Assembly: GCA_965247035.1 (NCBI GenBank)
Contig: CBDFGJ010000001.1
Coordinates: 1,240,001 to 1,304,000 of the forward strand
Direction of reading: 5' to 3'
Length of the DNA stretch: 64,000 nucleotides
Source: Azophilus sp965247035
GTDB taxonomy: Bacteria > Pseudomonadota > Gammaproteobacteria > Pseudomonadales > Azotimanducaceae
In this document: one piece after another, positions 63,340 to 64,000 of the stretch
Numbering within the stretch: the first letter of the stretch is position 1
How the letters are laid out: every line of letters starts with the position of its first letter
Made by a program: the position numbers and the translations under genes
Notes under the pieces: generated by a model
The model's input: only the letters and a program-made list of their open reading frames with translations
Databases searched by the model: none
What the model was told of the DNA's origin: nothing

Positions 63340-64000
63340 CTAGCTGTTGTGCTTCCAATTGCCGTGAAATCCATACGGCACTCGATGGGGCAACTCGGCG
63401 CAGGCGATTGGGCCGTCAGCTAGGTTCTGGGCATCAAGGAAGATCAGGTCGCTACGGTTGTCCTTGGCGCGATAGACCACGCTAATGAGGTAGCCGTCGC
63501 CTTCGCTGCTGCCTTCGGACTTGGGTACGAACACCGGCTCGCCGGTGGCGTCTCCTGACGGCAGAACGTAGGTGTTGCGCTCGTTGGCGGCGAAGTCTTG
63601 GCGGACGATGGCGTCAAAGCCCAAGCCGCCGTTGCCACCGACGGAGGCGGCGTAGTACCCGTGGCGGTAGTTGCCGCCGGTGAAGCGTTCATCAAGCCGC
63701 GGAAACTCGCCGGAAATGTCGTCCAAGTAGCGGCGCTGCACACCGTTGGAATTGGCCGCTAGGTCGATGGTCCACTCGCAGAGGCGGGCTTGCGCTTTTT
63801 TCGGGTCCGGCTGGCTGCCGTCCAAATGCGGGAACAAGGGTGCTTCCTCGAACTGCATGACATGGGCGACGATGCGGTTGCCTTCGGTGTAGGCGTTCAT
63901 TGGATGGAACACATAGCAGGGGTCCGTTTCAAACCAGCGCATCTCCTCCACCGAGCCGTCTCGGCGCATCACCCCGATGTGCGTGCCCTTGTCCGGCTCC
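63340..64000 (-). CDS. Carotenoid oxygenase family protein, partial
   Basis: The C-terminal 220 residues of a carotenoid cleavage dioxygenase-like enzyme (RPE65/lignostilbene dioxygenase family). The 5' end lies beyond the right edge; the frame stays open to position 63999 (EPDKGTHIGVMRRDG). The Fe-ligand His are seen in CYVFHPMNAY and, at the end, VPYGFHGNW. It would split an alkene in an apocarotenoid or stilbene with O2. The 220 bp between it and lexA show no gene. Confidence 0.85.
   Translation of the reverse strand, partial: EPDKGTHIGVMRRDGSVEEMRWFETDPCYVFHPMNAYTEGNRIVAHVMQFEEAPLFPHLDGSQPDPKKAQARLCEWTIDLAANSNGVQRRYLDDISGEFPRLDERFTGGNYRHGYYAASVGGNGGLGFDAIVRQDFAANERNTYVLPSGDATGEPVFVPKSEGSSEGDGYLISVVYRAKDNRSDLIFLDAQNLADGPIACAELPHRVPYGFHGNWKHNS

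Overview
The window looks like a chromosomal segment of a GC-rich gammaproteobacterium, probably an uncultured or host-associated lineage (inference). Support comes from gene content and order: proA-nadD-rsfS-mrdA-rodA-mltB-rlpA-dacA-lipB, ygfZ divergent from sdhE-ygfX, gshA-acpH, a dsbB, a stand-alone lexA, pckA, proS, hisB-hisA, ssb and uppP. Two AT-richer islands (about 0.6-7.4 kb and 39.4-45.1 kb) carry restriction or defence-type genes and look horizontally acquired. No tRNA, rRNA or CRISPR array was found.

Layout. 0-3.3 kb: an internally deleted IS256-family element, a C5-cytosine methyltransferase, a convergent HNH endonuclease and a second IS256 3' end. 3.4-7.4 kb: a 1349-residue GHKL-type ATPase with a C-terminal DUF3883 domain; its ATPase motifs are in an unusual order. 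7.6-12.8 kb: aromatic catabolism (LigA, LigB, HpaE-like dehydrogenase, HpaR regulator, HpaB-like monooxygenase), with three tandem 193-bp copies of the hpaE leader. 13-16 kb: hydroxyproline epimerase-like gene, msrQ, transposase remnants, and a dead voltage-gated potassium channel gene interrupted by a 290-bp MITE-like element. 16.4-27.4 kb: SLC13-type transporter, CmoA-like enzyme, pckA, gshA, acpH, quinone oxidoreductase, dsbB, proS. 27.6-34.3 kb: propionyl-CoA synthetase and methylmalonyl-CoA epimerase divergent from a four-gene valine catabolism operon. 34.6-38.9 kb: NYN nuclease, DUF1640-type coiled-coil membrane protein, ygfZ, and sdhE-ygfX behind three 160-bp copies of the sdhE leader. 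39-45 kb: IS1380 remnant, a single-chain type IIG restriction-modification enzyme, a membrane protein and a frameshifted methyltransferase. 46-50 kb: hisB, hisA, IS1595 remnant, aldo/keto reductase, ssb, uppP. 51-52.2 kb: a mosaic repeat field. 52.3-63.1 kb: proA through lexA. The right edge cuts a carotenoid oxygenase gene.

The most unusual general property is recent local tandem duplication. It occurs in leaders (hpaE x3, sdhE x3, uppP x2, hisB hairpins x3) and inside genes (type IIG enzyme 21 bp, DUF1640 protein 33 bp, ssb 51 bp, rlpA 9 bp). At hpaE and sdhE the duplicated unit includes the ribosome binding site, start codon and first codons, producing chimeric micro-ORFs ahead of the intact gene. 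All identifications are by reading motifs and family recall; no database search was run.
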